A model generated the notes under the pieces. It saw nothing but the letters and a program-made list of their open reading frames with translations, had not been told where the DNA came from and made no database searches. From assembly GCA_963691815.1 (NCBI GenBank), contig OY829645.1, positions 43,209,094-43,273,093 of the forward strand: a stretch of 64,000 nt of DNA, in the 5' to 3' direction. The translations under genes were made by a program, and so were the position numbers. Positions 1 to 43,568 of the stretch are shown here, piece by piece (position 1 is the first letter of the stretch; every line of letters begins with the position of its first letter). This DNA comes from Echiichthys vipera. Lineage: Eukaryota; Chordata; Actinopteri; Perciformes; Trachinidae.

Positions 1-1020
1 CCGATAAAACCAGGTCCCTTTACGTAAACTACCATGGGCTTAGCAGCCAAGCGCGGTTCTGCAGCACTAACATGTTTAAGCGGCGGTCCTGTGCCCAGAA
101 GCATTTTCACTCATTCACTCCCAAACATGTGGGAAAGTGGAGATCTCTACCGATTTTTTTTATAGATACAAATCAAAAGGCTCATAATTATATTCAGACC
201 TCTACTAAAAAAATTGTTTTCATAATTTTAGACCAGACAAAAATGGAGTTATGGGCAGGAGAAGGAGGGTGCGTTGCTAAAAAGAGCCGTAGCGAAACAC
301 ATCCAGCAGCTTAGTTCCTGTCTACGTAAAATCCCAGTGCAATGCTTTAAAACTGTTTATCTCATGGACACAGTAAAAGGTTTTTCTAGCAGCATGACCT
401 ACATGAAATTGATAAATGTCATTTTAGGCACAGGCGAATTGATTATAGGAGATGATGTGCACAATTTCCTAACATTGTTAGTAGGCTAATATAAACATTA
501 TAACTTGATACGCTTCACTTATTTATTTTATTAGCTATGTTGTCTATGCCAGTGTACAATTTAGGTGTATAGTAATATGGGTAGTGAAACCTCATCATAC
601 TAAATAGGCCTACTTGTGGTATTTTATTTAGTTAGTACTTGGTAGACATACTATTTCTAATAAATATATGAATACAATATATAAATATAATAGTCACAGG
701 TATATTCAAGATTGTGCTTAGTACAGTGAAGTAAAACTAATATTTCTATTATCTTTAGATGGTATTTTGGCACGTTGTAGTCCGGATTGAAATTTTAGAA
801 AAGTTCACTAAAGAATACAAACATTTCTTTGCTTGTTTCAAACCATTAATAAAGTATACATTATATACTATTTGGGCTTTTTAAATAAATATATAAACAT
901 ATGCCAACTACGTATATAGACAACATTTACTCAATCTACTAACTACCCAGTCATAGGAACCATGGACATAAAGAAGAATACGAGAATATCATACTCTCAA
1001 AGAGGCTTCGCTCGTTAGAG
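1..1020. other. No feature recognised
   Basis: AT-rich DNA below PXK exon 17. Small ORFs here have no recognisable similarity. The PXK terminal exon was sought and not found. Confidence 0.5.
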
Positions 1021-1112
1021 ACAGGCCCGCTCGTGCTTGGCGCTCGTGCATTTCTACATCCGGTAAGTCCTCCCGCGTTCACGAGAAGCAAAAATGGCGC
1101 CGTGCTTAGGGG

Positions 1113-1265
1113 AGCCTGCGCCACTGAGCAGCTTTACATAGGAACGAATGGGCCGCCATTTTGTGTCCACTGTGCGTTCTTTTCCCTATGTCCATCAGCC
1201 TGCGCCACTGAGCAGCTCTCCATAGTAATGAATGGGCCGCCATTTTGTGTTCTCTGGCCGTACTT
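1113..1265. repeat. Two-copy tandem duplication, about 80 bp
   Basis: The segment GCCTGCGCCACTGAGCAGCT through GAATGGGCCGCCATTTTGTG occurs twice (from about 1113 and from about 1197) with a few differences. It lies in a short CpG-rich island (1015-1400) inside otherwise AT-rich DNA below PXK exon 17. Function unknown. Confidence 0.65.
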
Positions 1266-1754
1266 CTTTCTATGTCCATGGATAAAACGGAGCAGCGCGT
1301 CCTGGTGCGGCCGCCGCCATCTTGGCCCCGCTGTCTGACGAGACGACGGACTTCAGACGTCAACAAAGAAAGTACAGTAGAAATCGCGATCTGATTCATT
1401 TTTCATCTTAACCACGTTGAATCGTCGCACATTTTAATCGTATTTAACCGTCTCAAGATGCATCGGTACAACCCTAGCTCAGATTTAAGCTCCAACCAGA
1501 AGTTAGAGGAAGAAACTGAGCACATACGCAGACTGCGGTGAAGTGGAGGAGGGGGTGAAAGAGAGACAGAGAGAGCTGCTCAATGCAAATATATCTACTT
1601 ATCCAAAAACTGGACAAATATATCTATAAATCCAAAAAATGGTTGTTTAGCAGTCCATAAAACACTTATATAATAGCCTTTTATTTACAATAATCTCTCG
1701 GAAATCCACTTGCCAGAAAACAAGCTCAACTTGCCCGAGTATTATTTTTTACTT

Positions 1755-2235
1755 GAACAACTGTTAGTGTCATTGCCTGTAGGGGCATCTTAGTAAAAGT
1801 GTTTGTTGTTGTAACATAAATGTGTTTTGTTTGTATCTTTCTTTGACTATAGCTGACGGTATATTTAGAACTGTAGTTTCACTTTCACAGCGCTGTGTCA
1901 GACTGTGTCGGATTGAGCGTCTATAATGAAAAACAACAAATGGGAAAATATTGAAATTAAATGATGCTGATGATTAAACAGTAACAGACTGTTGTATTTC
2001 TTGGCGCCCAGATAGATTTAGCCCAGGCTTATATTTAAACCCAAATAGGCTATTTATCATTGTTTATTGGGAGAGACCAAGCATCAGACAGTCAGCACCC
2101 CCAGAGCCAGAATGGAATAATCCATTATTTCATAACCACATTTGGTCTTTGCAACAATTCGACTGTGAAATTAGCAGTCGATTCAGGCTCCTCGGAGCGA
2201 ATCGCAGAAAAATCGACTATTCAGGGTCGCCCCTA
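1755..2235 (+). mobile_element. hAT-like element, 5'-incomplete
   Basis: The sequence matches the 3' two-thirds of the element at 54746-55427, including the GCGTCTATAATGAAAAACAA block, GGCGCCCAGATAGATTTA, and the right end GGGTCGCCCCTA at 2224-2235. The left terminal part seen in the other copy is absent or too diverged. Confidence 0.6.
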
Positions 2236-2775
2236 ATGATCTGCATTGACTCCGACTACATAGTTATTGTTGGTGATTTTAACATTCATGTTGACAAACT
2301 TCGTGACAAAGGGACCAAAGAACTTTATTGCGTCATTGATAATCATGGATTTATTCAGCATGTAACCGAGCTCACACACAACAAAGGTCACACTCTGGAC
2401 TTAGTCATGCCCAAGGCATTTCTAAGGTTGCTGAGATTGAAGTTGCTCTTTCTGATCATTCTTGTGTTTTCTTTGAGAGTGCTGTCTTTGTGCAGAGTGA
2501 TGTTCAAAGTCATCACAAATCGTAATATCACAGAAAACACCTGTGGAGCATTTATTCAGGCTTTCTCCTCCCCCCAAAAAAGTCTCCATGGAGAAATTCC
2601 ACGTTGGTAAGAACAGAAAAGAAGAATGTCGGAAAGCTGAACGCAGGTGGAGGAAAACAAATCTCCAGGGTCGCTATGACGTCTATAAAGAAAGACTTCA
2701 AATCTACAACTTGAAGCTCAAAAATGCAAGACAATCCTTCCCTGACATCATTGCCAAAAACAATAATAGGATTAT
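2236..2775 (+). pseudogene. Degenerate LINE endonuclease fragment
   Basis: Translation in shifting frames gives YIVIVGDFNIHVD, HTLDLV and LSDHSCVFFE, the conserved APE-endonuclease motifs of L2-like fish LINEs, followed by a Lys/Arg-rich stretch. Stops and frameshifts interrupt it. A hAT-like sequence ends just before it (2235) and a 42-bp minisatellite follows it directly. Confidence 0.65.
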
Positions 2776-2781
2776 GTGTCC

Positions 2782-3466
2782 CATGGGGCAGGTCTGCTCC
2801 GTGTCCCCAGAGTCAGAACTACACATGGGACAGGTCTGCTCTGTGTCCCCAGAGTCAGATCTACACATGGGACAGGTCTGCTCTGTGTCCCCAGAGTCAG
2901 ATCTACACATGGGACAGGTCTGCTCTGTGTCCCCAGAGTCAGATCTACACATGGGACAGGTCTGCTCCGTGTCCCCAGAGTCAGAACTACACATGGGACA
3001 GGTCTGCTCTGTGTCCCCAGAGTCAGGTCTAACCATCGGACAGGTCTGCTCTGTGTCCCCAGAGTCAGAACTAAACATGGGACAGGTCAAACAATCGGAC
3101 AGGTCTGCTCTGTGTCCCCAGAGTCAGAACTAAACATGGGACAGGTCTGCTCTGTGTCCCCAGAGTCAGTACTAAACATGGGACAGGTCTGACCATCGGA
3201 CAGGTCTACTCTGTGTCCCCAGAGTCAGAACTAAACATGGGACAGGTCAAACAATCGGACAGGTCTGCTCTGTGTCCCCAGAGTCAGAACTAAACATGGG
3301 ACAGGTCTGACCATCGGATAGGTCTACTCTGTGTCCCCAGAGTCAGAACTAAACATGGGACAGGTCTGACCATCAGACAGATCTGCTCTGTGTCCCCAGA
3401 GTCAGAACTAAACATGGGACAGGTCTAACCATCGGACAGGTCTGCTCTGTGTCCCCAGAGTCAGAA
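2782..3466. repeat. 42-bp minisatellite
   Basis: About sixteen units with the core CAGGTCTGCTCTGTGTCCCC plus AGAGTCAGAACTA-type spacer. The first seven units are regular 42-mers. Later units carry extra linkers with ACCATCGGACAGG or AAACAATCGGACAGG. Units differ by a few substitutions (CTC/TCC, GATCTACAC/GAACTAAAC), which shows higher-order duplication. Because 42 is a multiple of 3, several frames stay open, but no gene is implied. Confidence 0.9.
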
Positions 3467-4078
3467 GCCCCAGAAGTTAATCGATCTCATGAGTGCAGGC
3501 ATTTCCACAACACGTTTTCTAAAAACTAGTGACCAGCTGTTTAAGGAAACGACAGACTCTGTGAGCTGCTTGAAATATTGACATTTTGAATAGAAAACAA
3601 CAGACTCAGGCACAGCAGGCAAGTCAAAGTATTGAGAGACTCACGTTGTTTAGTCTTTTCATAGAATTTGTTGAATAATAAGCAATATCGCCAGACTATT
3701 GCTTTAAAATAGAAACCAAACATCAGAGTTTCTCAACCTGTGTCCAGCTAGCTAGAGACACAACAAAGTGGAAAGGACACTCGTTTGAAAGGACACTCGT
3801 CTGTCTGACAACCACGTTATCACATGATTAGAAAAGAGGTGAAGAGAAAGACAGGTCAAACGATTAGTCTTCATAATCACACATGCACATTTCAGATGAA
3901 AACTTGAGTTTCAGAGTTATTGATAAAGATGCTGTTATTGATCTGAGACACGAGGGTGCTGTACAGCCTGTCCCATACTTTCAAAAACACAGACAAACAG
4001 AGACAGACAGATGAAAAGACAGACACACAGATGAAAAGAAAGAGACAGGCAGACATACAGACAGACAGACAAGCCTAC

Positions 4079-35989
<31,911 letters not shown>

Positions 35990-36220
35990 CCCCGGAGGAT
36001 TCACGGTGAAAGTCTGATGTTAGAGTCCGTCTGAAGTCGCCCGGGGGTGGGTGAGACACTGAGGCGGGGCCCCGCGGAGCCGAGAGGAGGAGGACCAACC
36101 GTCCGGGAGCGGAGAGGAGCCGTTAGCTTAGCTTTCGCGGAGGAAGCGCACGAGACGTCAACAGACTGTTGGGAAGCTACGTCACGGTTACGTCAGAACC
36201 ACGTGTGCGGTGATTGGTCC
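35990..36220 (-). promoter_or_regulatory. Probable PXK promoter / 5' UTR, CpG-rich
   Basis: The region immediately upstream of the PXK start codon is GC- and CpG-rich, unlike the AT-rich flanks. It contains three ACGTCA (CRE-like) motifs at 36154-36160, 36178-36185 and 36188-36195, an E-box CACGTG at 36200-36205, and an inverted CCAAT box (ATTGG on the plus strand) at 36213-36217. The clustering and position suggest a TATA-less CpG promoter. The transcription start was not determined. Confidence 0.6.
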
Positions 36221-36419
36221 AGAGGAAATACACATGATAAAGTAAACAATTAACAAAATAACTAAACAAACTCATTTAAAATACACAAAAATACAAAACA
36301 GTTTGACCAAAAAATTCACAACGCAAGGCCGAGATTGTTTCTTATTTCAGACGCTTTCAACCACATGTCATGGCTTTCATCATCAAGCAGTGATTGAGGA
36401 CTAAACCTGACCCAAGACT

Positions 36420-37140
36420 CAATAAATAAAAGTTTAACACAGGAATAAATAAATGAATATGTAATTAAATAAATGCACAAATAAATGTGTAAATACAGGA
36501 ATAAATAAATGAATATATGAATAAATAAATAAATGTTTAAATACAGGAATAAATAAATGAATATGTAATTAAATAAATGCACAAATAAATGTGTAAATAC
36601 AGGAATAAATAAATGAGTATAGGAATAAATAAATAAATGTTTAAATACAGGAATAAATAAATGAATATAGGAATAAATAAATAAATGTTTGAATACAGGA
36701 ATAAATAAATTAATATAGGAATAAATAAATAAATGTGTAAATACAGGAATGAATATAGGAATAAATAAATAGATGTTAAAATACAGGAATAAATAAATGA
36801 ATATAGGAATAAATAAATAAATGTTAAAATACAGGAATAAATAAATGAATATAGGAATAAATAAATAAATAAATGTTTAAATACAGGAATAAATAAATTA
36901 ATCTATAAATAAACAAATTCTTAAATAAAGGAATAATAACTGAATAAATGAATGCAGAAATAAATGAATGAATAAATAAATGTATATATATAAATGAATA
37001 CATGCAAAAATAAATGTATAAATACAGGAAAAAATAAATGAATACATAAATAAATGAATATATACATTAACTCCTTAATAAATAAATAAATAAATACATA
37101 AATAAATGAATGCATACAAAAATAAATGCATAAATAAGTG
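36420..37140. repeat. AAATA-based AT-rich tandem repeat
   Basis: Repeated AATAAATAAATGAATATAGG and AAATGTTTAAATACAGG units of about 45-55 bp, degrading towards 37140. It is upstream of the PXK promoter. Confidence 0.85.
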
Positions 37141-37149
37141 TTTAGATAC

Positions 37150-37320
37150 CCTGAATTGCTCCCCGTGCTGCGCATGGGTGTGTGAATGTGGTGTGAATGA
37201 TTAAATTAGATGGTCTGTAGATGTCCACTGCCATCAGTGTGAATGTGACAAACACCACGAAAGCGCCTTGAGTGGTCAGAAGACTAGAAAGGTGCTTTAT
37301 AAGCCCAAGTCCATCCCACA
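37150..37320 (+). repeat. SINE of the same family, 5'-truncated
   Basis: Starts at CCCTGAATTGCTCCCCGTGC and ends with GGTGCTTTATAAGCCCAAGT. The tRNA head is missing. Confidence 0.75.
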
Positions 37321-37389
37321 TCATCAAAGGTCCCATCAGTCTCACTCTCTCATACCTGTGTGATATATTTATACATTCCTTCTCTTGTA

Positions 37390-37530
37390 AATAATTTCAA
37401 TTTAATGTTATTTATAGTGCCAAATCATTACAAAGTTATCTCAGGACACTTTACAGAGTATAGACCACACTCTATGACTTATTTATGATTTACATAGACC
37501 CAACAATTCCCCCGTAGAGTAAATAGTATT
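37390..37530 (-). repeat. L2 LINE 3'-tail fragment
   Basis: The reverse complement includes GGGGGAATTGTTGGGTC, CTCTGTAAAGTGTCCTGAG and a TATAAATAACATTAAATTG tail, matching the 3' end of the LINE at 20660-26520. Confidence 0.75.
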
Positions 37531-38454
37531 TTTATACAACATCCATACACATATACAATGTATATACAGTAAAATATTGATTCTGATGGAAACTTTTTGC
37601 ACTTTAACAAGGTTAATAAGTTATATTGTTAGTGTAGGACCAACAGGCTCAAGAACGCCTCATACATATTTTATCTTATACATTTTACACTGATTTAACT
37701 TTCTGTGAATTTTATTTTACCTGTATTGTAAAATCTACCTCATATATATCTGACTAAGAGTTTATTGTTTTTTGTTTAATATACTTTATTGGTTAACATA
37801 TACTGTATTTTTTTACACCTCCCTTGTGTTTTTGTAAACTGCTGAAAACTCAATCACCTTGCAGGAGTTCATCCCAAAGGATCAATAAAGAAAAGAATAA
37901 GTCAATATTGTGTGTTGTCGTTGGTGTTCTTGTGTTTTTACATTTTTAATTTGTGCCTTAATTTTACTTTTACCACACACCAAGCAGAGTTGTTCCAGTC
38001 TCATTGTTGCTCTGCCACAATGACAATAAAGACTTCCATCTATCTATCTACAAAATAAAGTAAAAAACTGTCAATAATACTAAAATCAAATACATTAATT
38101 AAAAAAAAGCACTAGGAAGTGTCCTCAGCATCATCAGGAGTAGCAGTGAGACTAATTCTAATAAGAGTGATTAGTGGGTCCTAAGTTTGGTGGAGTGCTG
38201 TCAAAAATCCCCTCTGTGAAAACATTAACTTCTCTAACCTTAGACATTGTAGAATTTCACGTATGCAACTGTCATGAGTCATGGAGAAACATGTTTCCAT
38301 TTAAGGAGAATGTTACATCTGGCGAGCAGGGTGGTAAAGGCTACGACACGTTGGGTAGTAATGGGCAGATTTTTAGACAGGGAGCCAAAAAAGAGCAGTC
38401 AGAGGGTTTGGGTTACAAATGTGCGTTAAGAGCCTGTTTGAGGATTTGAAATGT

Positions 38455-38745
38455 ATCTGACTTGGCTGGGAACTGTAGGGTCACCGGTTCGAGTCTCTGT
38501 GTGGACCACGAATGGAGCGTGGACTGGTGGATGGAGAGGTGCCAGTTCATCTCCTGGGCACTGCAGAGGTGCTGTTGAGCAAGGCACTGAACCCCCAACT
38601 GCTCGGGGCGCTGGTCACTGGCAGCCCCCTCGCTCTAACATCTCTCCTTAATTGCATGTATAGGTCCTGTCTGTGCATGTGTGTATTTCAGGCCTGTGTG
38701 TGTGTAACATGATTAATAATAATAGAGTGAATTTCCCCGACATTT
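38455..38745 (+). repeat. tRNA-derived SINE (third family)
   Basis: Carries ACCGGTTCGAGTCTCTGTGT, GTGCCAGTTCATCTCCTGGG and the CATGATTAATAATAATAGAG tail region. The extreme 5' head is poorly conserved. Confidence 0.75.
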
Positions 38746-38859
38746 TTAACCCGTCGCTGTGTAATGTTTAACAGACTCAAACTTCCCTTAGACAAATACA
38801 GACGTCAACTTCATTTTTACAGCTTTTTGTTGAGATATATTAATTTAGACTGTTCCTAT

Positions 38860-39015
38860 TGCCTCAAACTATTTTACTACACATCTAATTTCTATTCACT
38901 CAGAAGCTCTGCTCACCTTTTACATACATAAACAATCTGGTAAAAAAGCTTTTATGTTTAGGGCTCCTTCAGACTGGAATCAGTTTCCTATAGACATTCG
39001 TTTGCCTTCATAAAC
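38860..39015 (+). repeat. Short LINE 3' fragment
   Basis: Codons for F-x-A-P-S-D-W-N-x-F-P (GCTCCTTCAGACTGGAATCA) indicate the C-terminal end of a non-LTR retrotransposon ORF2. Stops interrupt it. Confidence 0.45.
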
Positions 39016-39049
39016 TTACGGGTTTAAAAATAATTTGACTTCATTCATC

Positions 39050-39385
39050 TTCAACCTCTTGTCCCTGTCGGGGTCGCGGGGGGCTGGAGCCGATCCCAGC
39101 TGACATCGGGTGTGAGGCGGGGTCCACCCTGGACAGGACGCCAGTCTATCACAGGACACATAGAGACGAATAGAGACAGACAACCATTCACACCTACGGG
39201 TAATTTTAGAGTCATCAATGAACCGAACACCTGCACGTCTTTGGACTGTGGGAGGAAACCGGAGAACCCGGAGAAAACCCACGCAGACACGGGGAGAACA
39301 TGCAAACTCCACACAGAAGGGCCCCAGCCGGGATTCAAACCAGGAACCCTCTCGCTGTGAGGCGACAGTGATAACCACTACACCA
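39050..39385 (-). repeat. tRNA-derived SINE (second family)
   Basis: The minus strand starts GTGGTGTAGTGGTTATCACT with B box GGTTTGAATCC, then the widespread fish segment GCATGTTCTCCCCGTGTCTG and GTCCAAAGACGTGCAGG, and ends near GGCTCCAGCCCCCCGCGACC. It lies between HTD2 and PXK. Confidence 0.8.
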
Positions 39386-39599
39386 CAGTTACTGTCACTG
39401 TCTGTGCTTATTCTTATATGAAGGTCAACATTTTACTCATGAATCCTTTTTTTTATCCCTTTTATTATGTTCGTGTAATGTTCTGACGGTCTCTATTTTT
39501 ATTGATCTATCTTGTTTTTGTTTTTGTTCTATTATCTATTTTTCTATTATCATTGTATCTTAAGTGAATCTGTATCTAAACTGTCTGTTTTCTGTGTGG

Positions 39600-40440
39600 G
39601 ACCCCCTCAAAAAAGAGTTGGTACAACTCCAGGGGTCTCTCTAGGTCGTCCTCAGTCGAGCCGTCCATCGTTGTCTCCAGTCATCCCGATTCTCCACACA
39701 TCTTTCCAGTTCGCTGGTACTCTGGGCTCCTGCATCCCTCTTGAGTATGTCCACGTGTGTTAGTGTGGGACGTCCTCTGGACCGGCGCCCGCGTGTCGGT
39801 TCCCACAGCACCAGCTTGCTGGCTGACAGTTCTGGGTGTCTTTTGCGGTGCCCTGCAAGTCTCATTCTCCTTACAGCGATCTTTCCACTCACCCTTGGTG
39901 TTCCCTCATACAGGATCATGTTGGTTACATGTGCGTTCTTGCTGATGTTAAGCACCGCACTGCTACATCCTGGTGTAGCACCCGTCCAGGGACTTCTCTA
40001 GGGTTGGTTTAAGGGTCCAGCGTTCACTGCCATTAGAGAACGGACTCTACTGTCGCGTAGAAGAGGCTGAGTTTGATTTGGCGTTGTTTTGTGTCTTTTT
40101 GTCGTTCCCTCATACAGGATCATGTTGGTCACATGTGCGTTCTTGCTGATGTTCAGCACCGCACGCAACATCCTGGTGTAGCACCCGTCCAGGGACTTCT
40201 CTAGGGTTGGTTTAAGGGTCCAGCGTTCACAGCCATAGAGGAGAACGGACTCTACTGTCGCGTAGAAGAGGCTGAGTTTGATTTGGCGAGGGAGATTGGA
40301 GTTCCCTACACTGGTCATCCCGTTCAGGGCCCTCCACGCAAGTGCCTTCCTCACTTTTAGATCTTGCTCAGTTGAGTTGACCCATGAGCCCAGGGACTTG
40401 AGGTCATGAACCTCTTTCAGCACAGTGCCTCCTGCTGTAG
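39600..40440 (-). pseudogene. Non-LTR retrotransposon C-terminal fragment with internal duplication
   Basis: The minus strand encodes RKALAWRALNGMTSVGNSNL, LFYATVESVLLYGCERWTL, LDGCYTRMLRAVLNISKNAH and DDWRQRWTARL, a LINE post-RT region. Segments 39905-40075 and about 40105-40290 are near-copies of each other, so part of the fragment was duplicated. It lies downstream of HTD2. Confidence 0.7.
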
Positions 40441-40840
40441 ACAGAGGTTGGTGTTCTGGGGGAATGTTATAGGTGATGAGGTGCGTTCATCCCATCAAAT
40501 GAATAAATCTCATATATTTAAAACAAGAATATGCTCAGTGAAAATACATGGAAAGGATTTGATAAATTCAAAGATAACTGGCGATAAAATATAAAGTTTT
40601 AAAGTTTTAATTCCACGCATTAAACCAAATACAGAGCAGATCTGACACATTAAACTAAAAATGAAATCATTGATGGACTGACTCGTCTCTCTGGTAGCTG
40701 CTCTGTCCAGACGCACCTTTTTGTTTCCAGCATTAAAGTTCTGGATCAATAAACAACAAAAAATTACAGCTCCGAGCAAATTCGAGCTGCAGCGGCCATT
40801 TTTAAATCCCTGCGACTGTCACATCCTCGTCCTCGTCCTC

Positions 40841-41311
40841 TCAGTCTTTCTTCTGCTGGTCCTCGGGCATCATCACCATCACCTCCCCCTCCATCACCAC
40901 CTTGTCCTTGACGGAGCACGTCACGGCAATGAAGGCGAACGACATCTTGATTTTGCTAACCACGGCTTCGGCTAGCACCTCCTCGCCGATGTAGAGCGGC
41001 GCCGGGAAGCGGATCTCCTGGTACAGGAAGACGCAGCCACGGCCGGGCATTCTGGTGCCGAGCACGGCCGAGATTAGCCCGTTGATGAGGACGCCGTGGA
41101 CGATGGGCGTCTCGAAGGAAGTTGTCTTGGCGTACGCCGCGTCCAGGTGGAGGGGGTTGGTGTCGCCTGTGAGCTCGGCGAACAGCTCCACATCGCGGGA
41201 GGAGAACGCTTTGGTGAGGGAGGCTCGCTGGCCGACGTGGAGCAGCCGGCAGGAGGCCGGGGACAGACGCAGTCTCTGTTTATTAAAGATGCTACTCCAC
41301 GTGAAACTCAT
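40841..41311 (-). CDS. htd2: HTD2, mitochondrial hydroxyacyl-thioester dehydratase type 2
   Basis: A single-exon ORF of 156 residues starts at ATG 41309-41311 with A at -3. It is the (R)-3-hydroxyacyl-ACP dehydratase of mitochondrial type II fatty-acid synthesis. The hydratase-2/MaoC motif is visible as FAELTGDTNPLHLDAAYA, with the Asp and His expected for catalysis, followed by the hot-dog-fold segment PIVHGVLINGLISAVLGTRM. The basic, Asp/Glu-free N-terminus (MSFTWSSIFNKQRLRLSPAS) suits a mitochondrial presequence. The ORF lies in the RPP14 terminal exon, 18 nt after and in the same frame as the RPP14 stop. The RPP14-HTD2 bicistronic arrangement is known from vertebrates. A possible poly(A) signal (ATTAAA on the minus strand) is at 40606-40611. 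Confidence 0.95.
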   Translation of the reverse strand: MSFTWSSIFNKQRLRLSPASCRLLHVGQRASLTKAFSSRDVELFAELTGDTNPLHLDAAYAKTTSFETPIVHGVLINGLISAVLGTRMPGRGCVFLYQEIRFPAPLYIGEEVLAEAVVSKIKMSFAFIAVTCSVKDKVVMEGEVMVMMPEDQQKKD

Positions 41312-41329
41312 CCTGAAGATTGTCCTCCT

Positions 41330-43514
41330 TCAGTCCAGCTGCAGCTCTCGACTGTTTCCTGTCAGTGCGAGCAGGTACGGAGACACCTGAAGTGGACACA
41401 AGAGAAAGAGAGACTTTATTTCTATTGTCTTTATTGTCTCAACGTGCATTCACACCAAAAGCGATGGAGGCAATGAAAGCGTCGAGTAGCCATTCAAAAT
41501 CAATGTAAATGACACGATGACACGCAATGTTGCTTCAGGCAACGGGTTCTGAGCGTTAAGGGCGATGCGATAAAGCGTCCATCGCGTCTAACGCTTAATC
41601 GTGTGTGTCGCTTGATGTTGAAAAATTTGAACTTTTTAAGCGACATCGCATGAAGCTGTGCTGCGACAGCCAATCAGCGTCATCAGAGTTCTCGGTGAGA
41701 CATCCAGAGGCTCACCGGGCTCAACGAAGCCGCCATTGTTGCAGACCTTGGGGGAAACCAGACTGTTCATTAGGATAAAATATAATGGACATAACTATGA
41801 ACTGTGGGTGGCAGCGACATGCCTTGAGGCTTCTAGTCTGCCTAAAATCCAGAAGAAGAAGAAGAAAGGTGTCAGTGAAGAATGAAGCCTATACCCGTCT
41901 GATCTACTAGAGACCGGGCAGCACCTGTACAGCTACGGACGTTAAATCACTGACGGCCTGATCTCACTACAACACAACGGCTCTTTTAAGAGCCACACAC
42001 TTCCACTGAGAGCTCAGTTCTGTTCTTTTAAAAGCATTCAGACCCCTGTTAGCACTAGCATCACTTCCATTTAGCACAGGTGTCACAGTGATCCAGTAAA
42101 GAGCCGCTGTGGCTGCAGGTTTTCATTCCAACCAATCAAAAACACACCTGGTCCAACAAATCCACTGTGTGAAGGCAGTTCAGGTGATTGCATGACACAA
42201 GTCAGGTGTGTTTTTGCTTGGTTGGAATGAAAACCTGCAGCCACAGCGACCCTTTACTGGATCAGTTTGACACCCCTGATTTGGCACAACAGCAGAGTAG
42301 GCTGAGCCGGGTTAGCTTCAGTTAGCTAGCCGCCTCGGCTGCTACCTGCGATTGAAGCAATGATCAAAAATGTGACAAATGTGAGCAAGGGACGCCATAC
42401 TGAAAGCTGATCAACCAAGACGCATTTTTTGTCAACTAATATCACAGATTTCCTCAGTAAGTAGCACTCGTTAGGGTGTTACCGACCCGAACAGCAGATC
42501 TTTGCTGTTTCACTCAGACTGATAAAATCTGCAGAGCAAGTTCTACAAACATCGTTCTGGAGCTGAGAATGCAGCGGACTGATAGCAACAGGGTAAACCG
42601 GTTCTCTTTCTGTCACTTTGCATCAACTTCAGCCACTTCCTGGGTGACAGGTCAGGTCAGGATTTGACAGGTGGATTCCAGTACTGAGCTTTTTACGTGT
42701 TTGCAAATCTGGACCAGAGCAAGACTCCCACATATGACCTCTTATTATGTGTATGTAATAAGTAAAAAGCCAGCACCTCTAAATCTGAGGCCATGGCTCT
42801 CAGCAGGAAACCGGTGGATTGCTTACTCCAGGTAGTGAATGAGTCCTTACCCCAAGTGAAGGAGTTCAAGTACCTCAGGATCATGTTCACGAGTGAGGGG
42901 ACGATGGAGCGTGAGTTTGGCCGGAGAATCGGAGCAGCGGGGGCGGTGTTGCAGTTGCTCTACCGCACCGACGAAAAGAGAGCTGAGGAAGACAAAGCTC
43001 TCGATCTACCGGTCAATCTTGGTTCCTACCCTCACCTGTGGTCATGAAAGCTGGGTCAGGACCGAAAGAACGAGGTCGCGGGTACAAGCGGCCGAAATGG
43101 TTTCTCAAGAGGGGGGCTGGAGTCTCCCTTAGAGAGAGGGGGAGAAGTTCAGCATCCGTGAGGAACTCGGAGTTGAGGTGGTTCAGGATCATCTGGTAAG
43201 GATGAACCCTGGGCGCCTCCCTAGGGAGGTGTTCCAGGCACGTCCAGCTGGGAGGAGGCCTCGGGGAAGACCGTGGACCAGAGATTATATCTCCACACTG
43301 GCCTGGGAACGCCTCAGGATCCCCCAGTTAGAGCTGGTTGATGTGGCCCGGGAAAGGGAAGTTTGGGGTCCCCTGCTAAAGCTGCTGCCCCCGAGACCCG
43401 ACCCCGGATAAGAGGCTGAAGATGAGATGAAGTATAAAGCCGACATACTTCTGAATATTTCACAGCTCTCTAGAGTCTAACAGCCGATACACATTGTATT
43501 ATTTTATTTATATA

Positions 43515-43568
<54 letters not shown>

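Noticed and set aside
1033..1399. Opposed ORFs of about 100 residues in a CpG-rich island
   Set aside because: They arise from the short tandem duplication; repeated peptide FVCVHC-like segments have no family match I recognise.
2704..3192. Long overlapping ORFs on both strands with repeated CSVSPES or GDTEQTCPM peptides
   Set aside because: They are the 42-bp minisatellite read in several frames; unit length divisible by three keeps all frames open. No gene context.
36316..37175. YLFIYLFIHIF-type ORFs
   Set aside because: Translations of the AAATA-based repeat; no start context or conservation.
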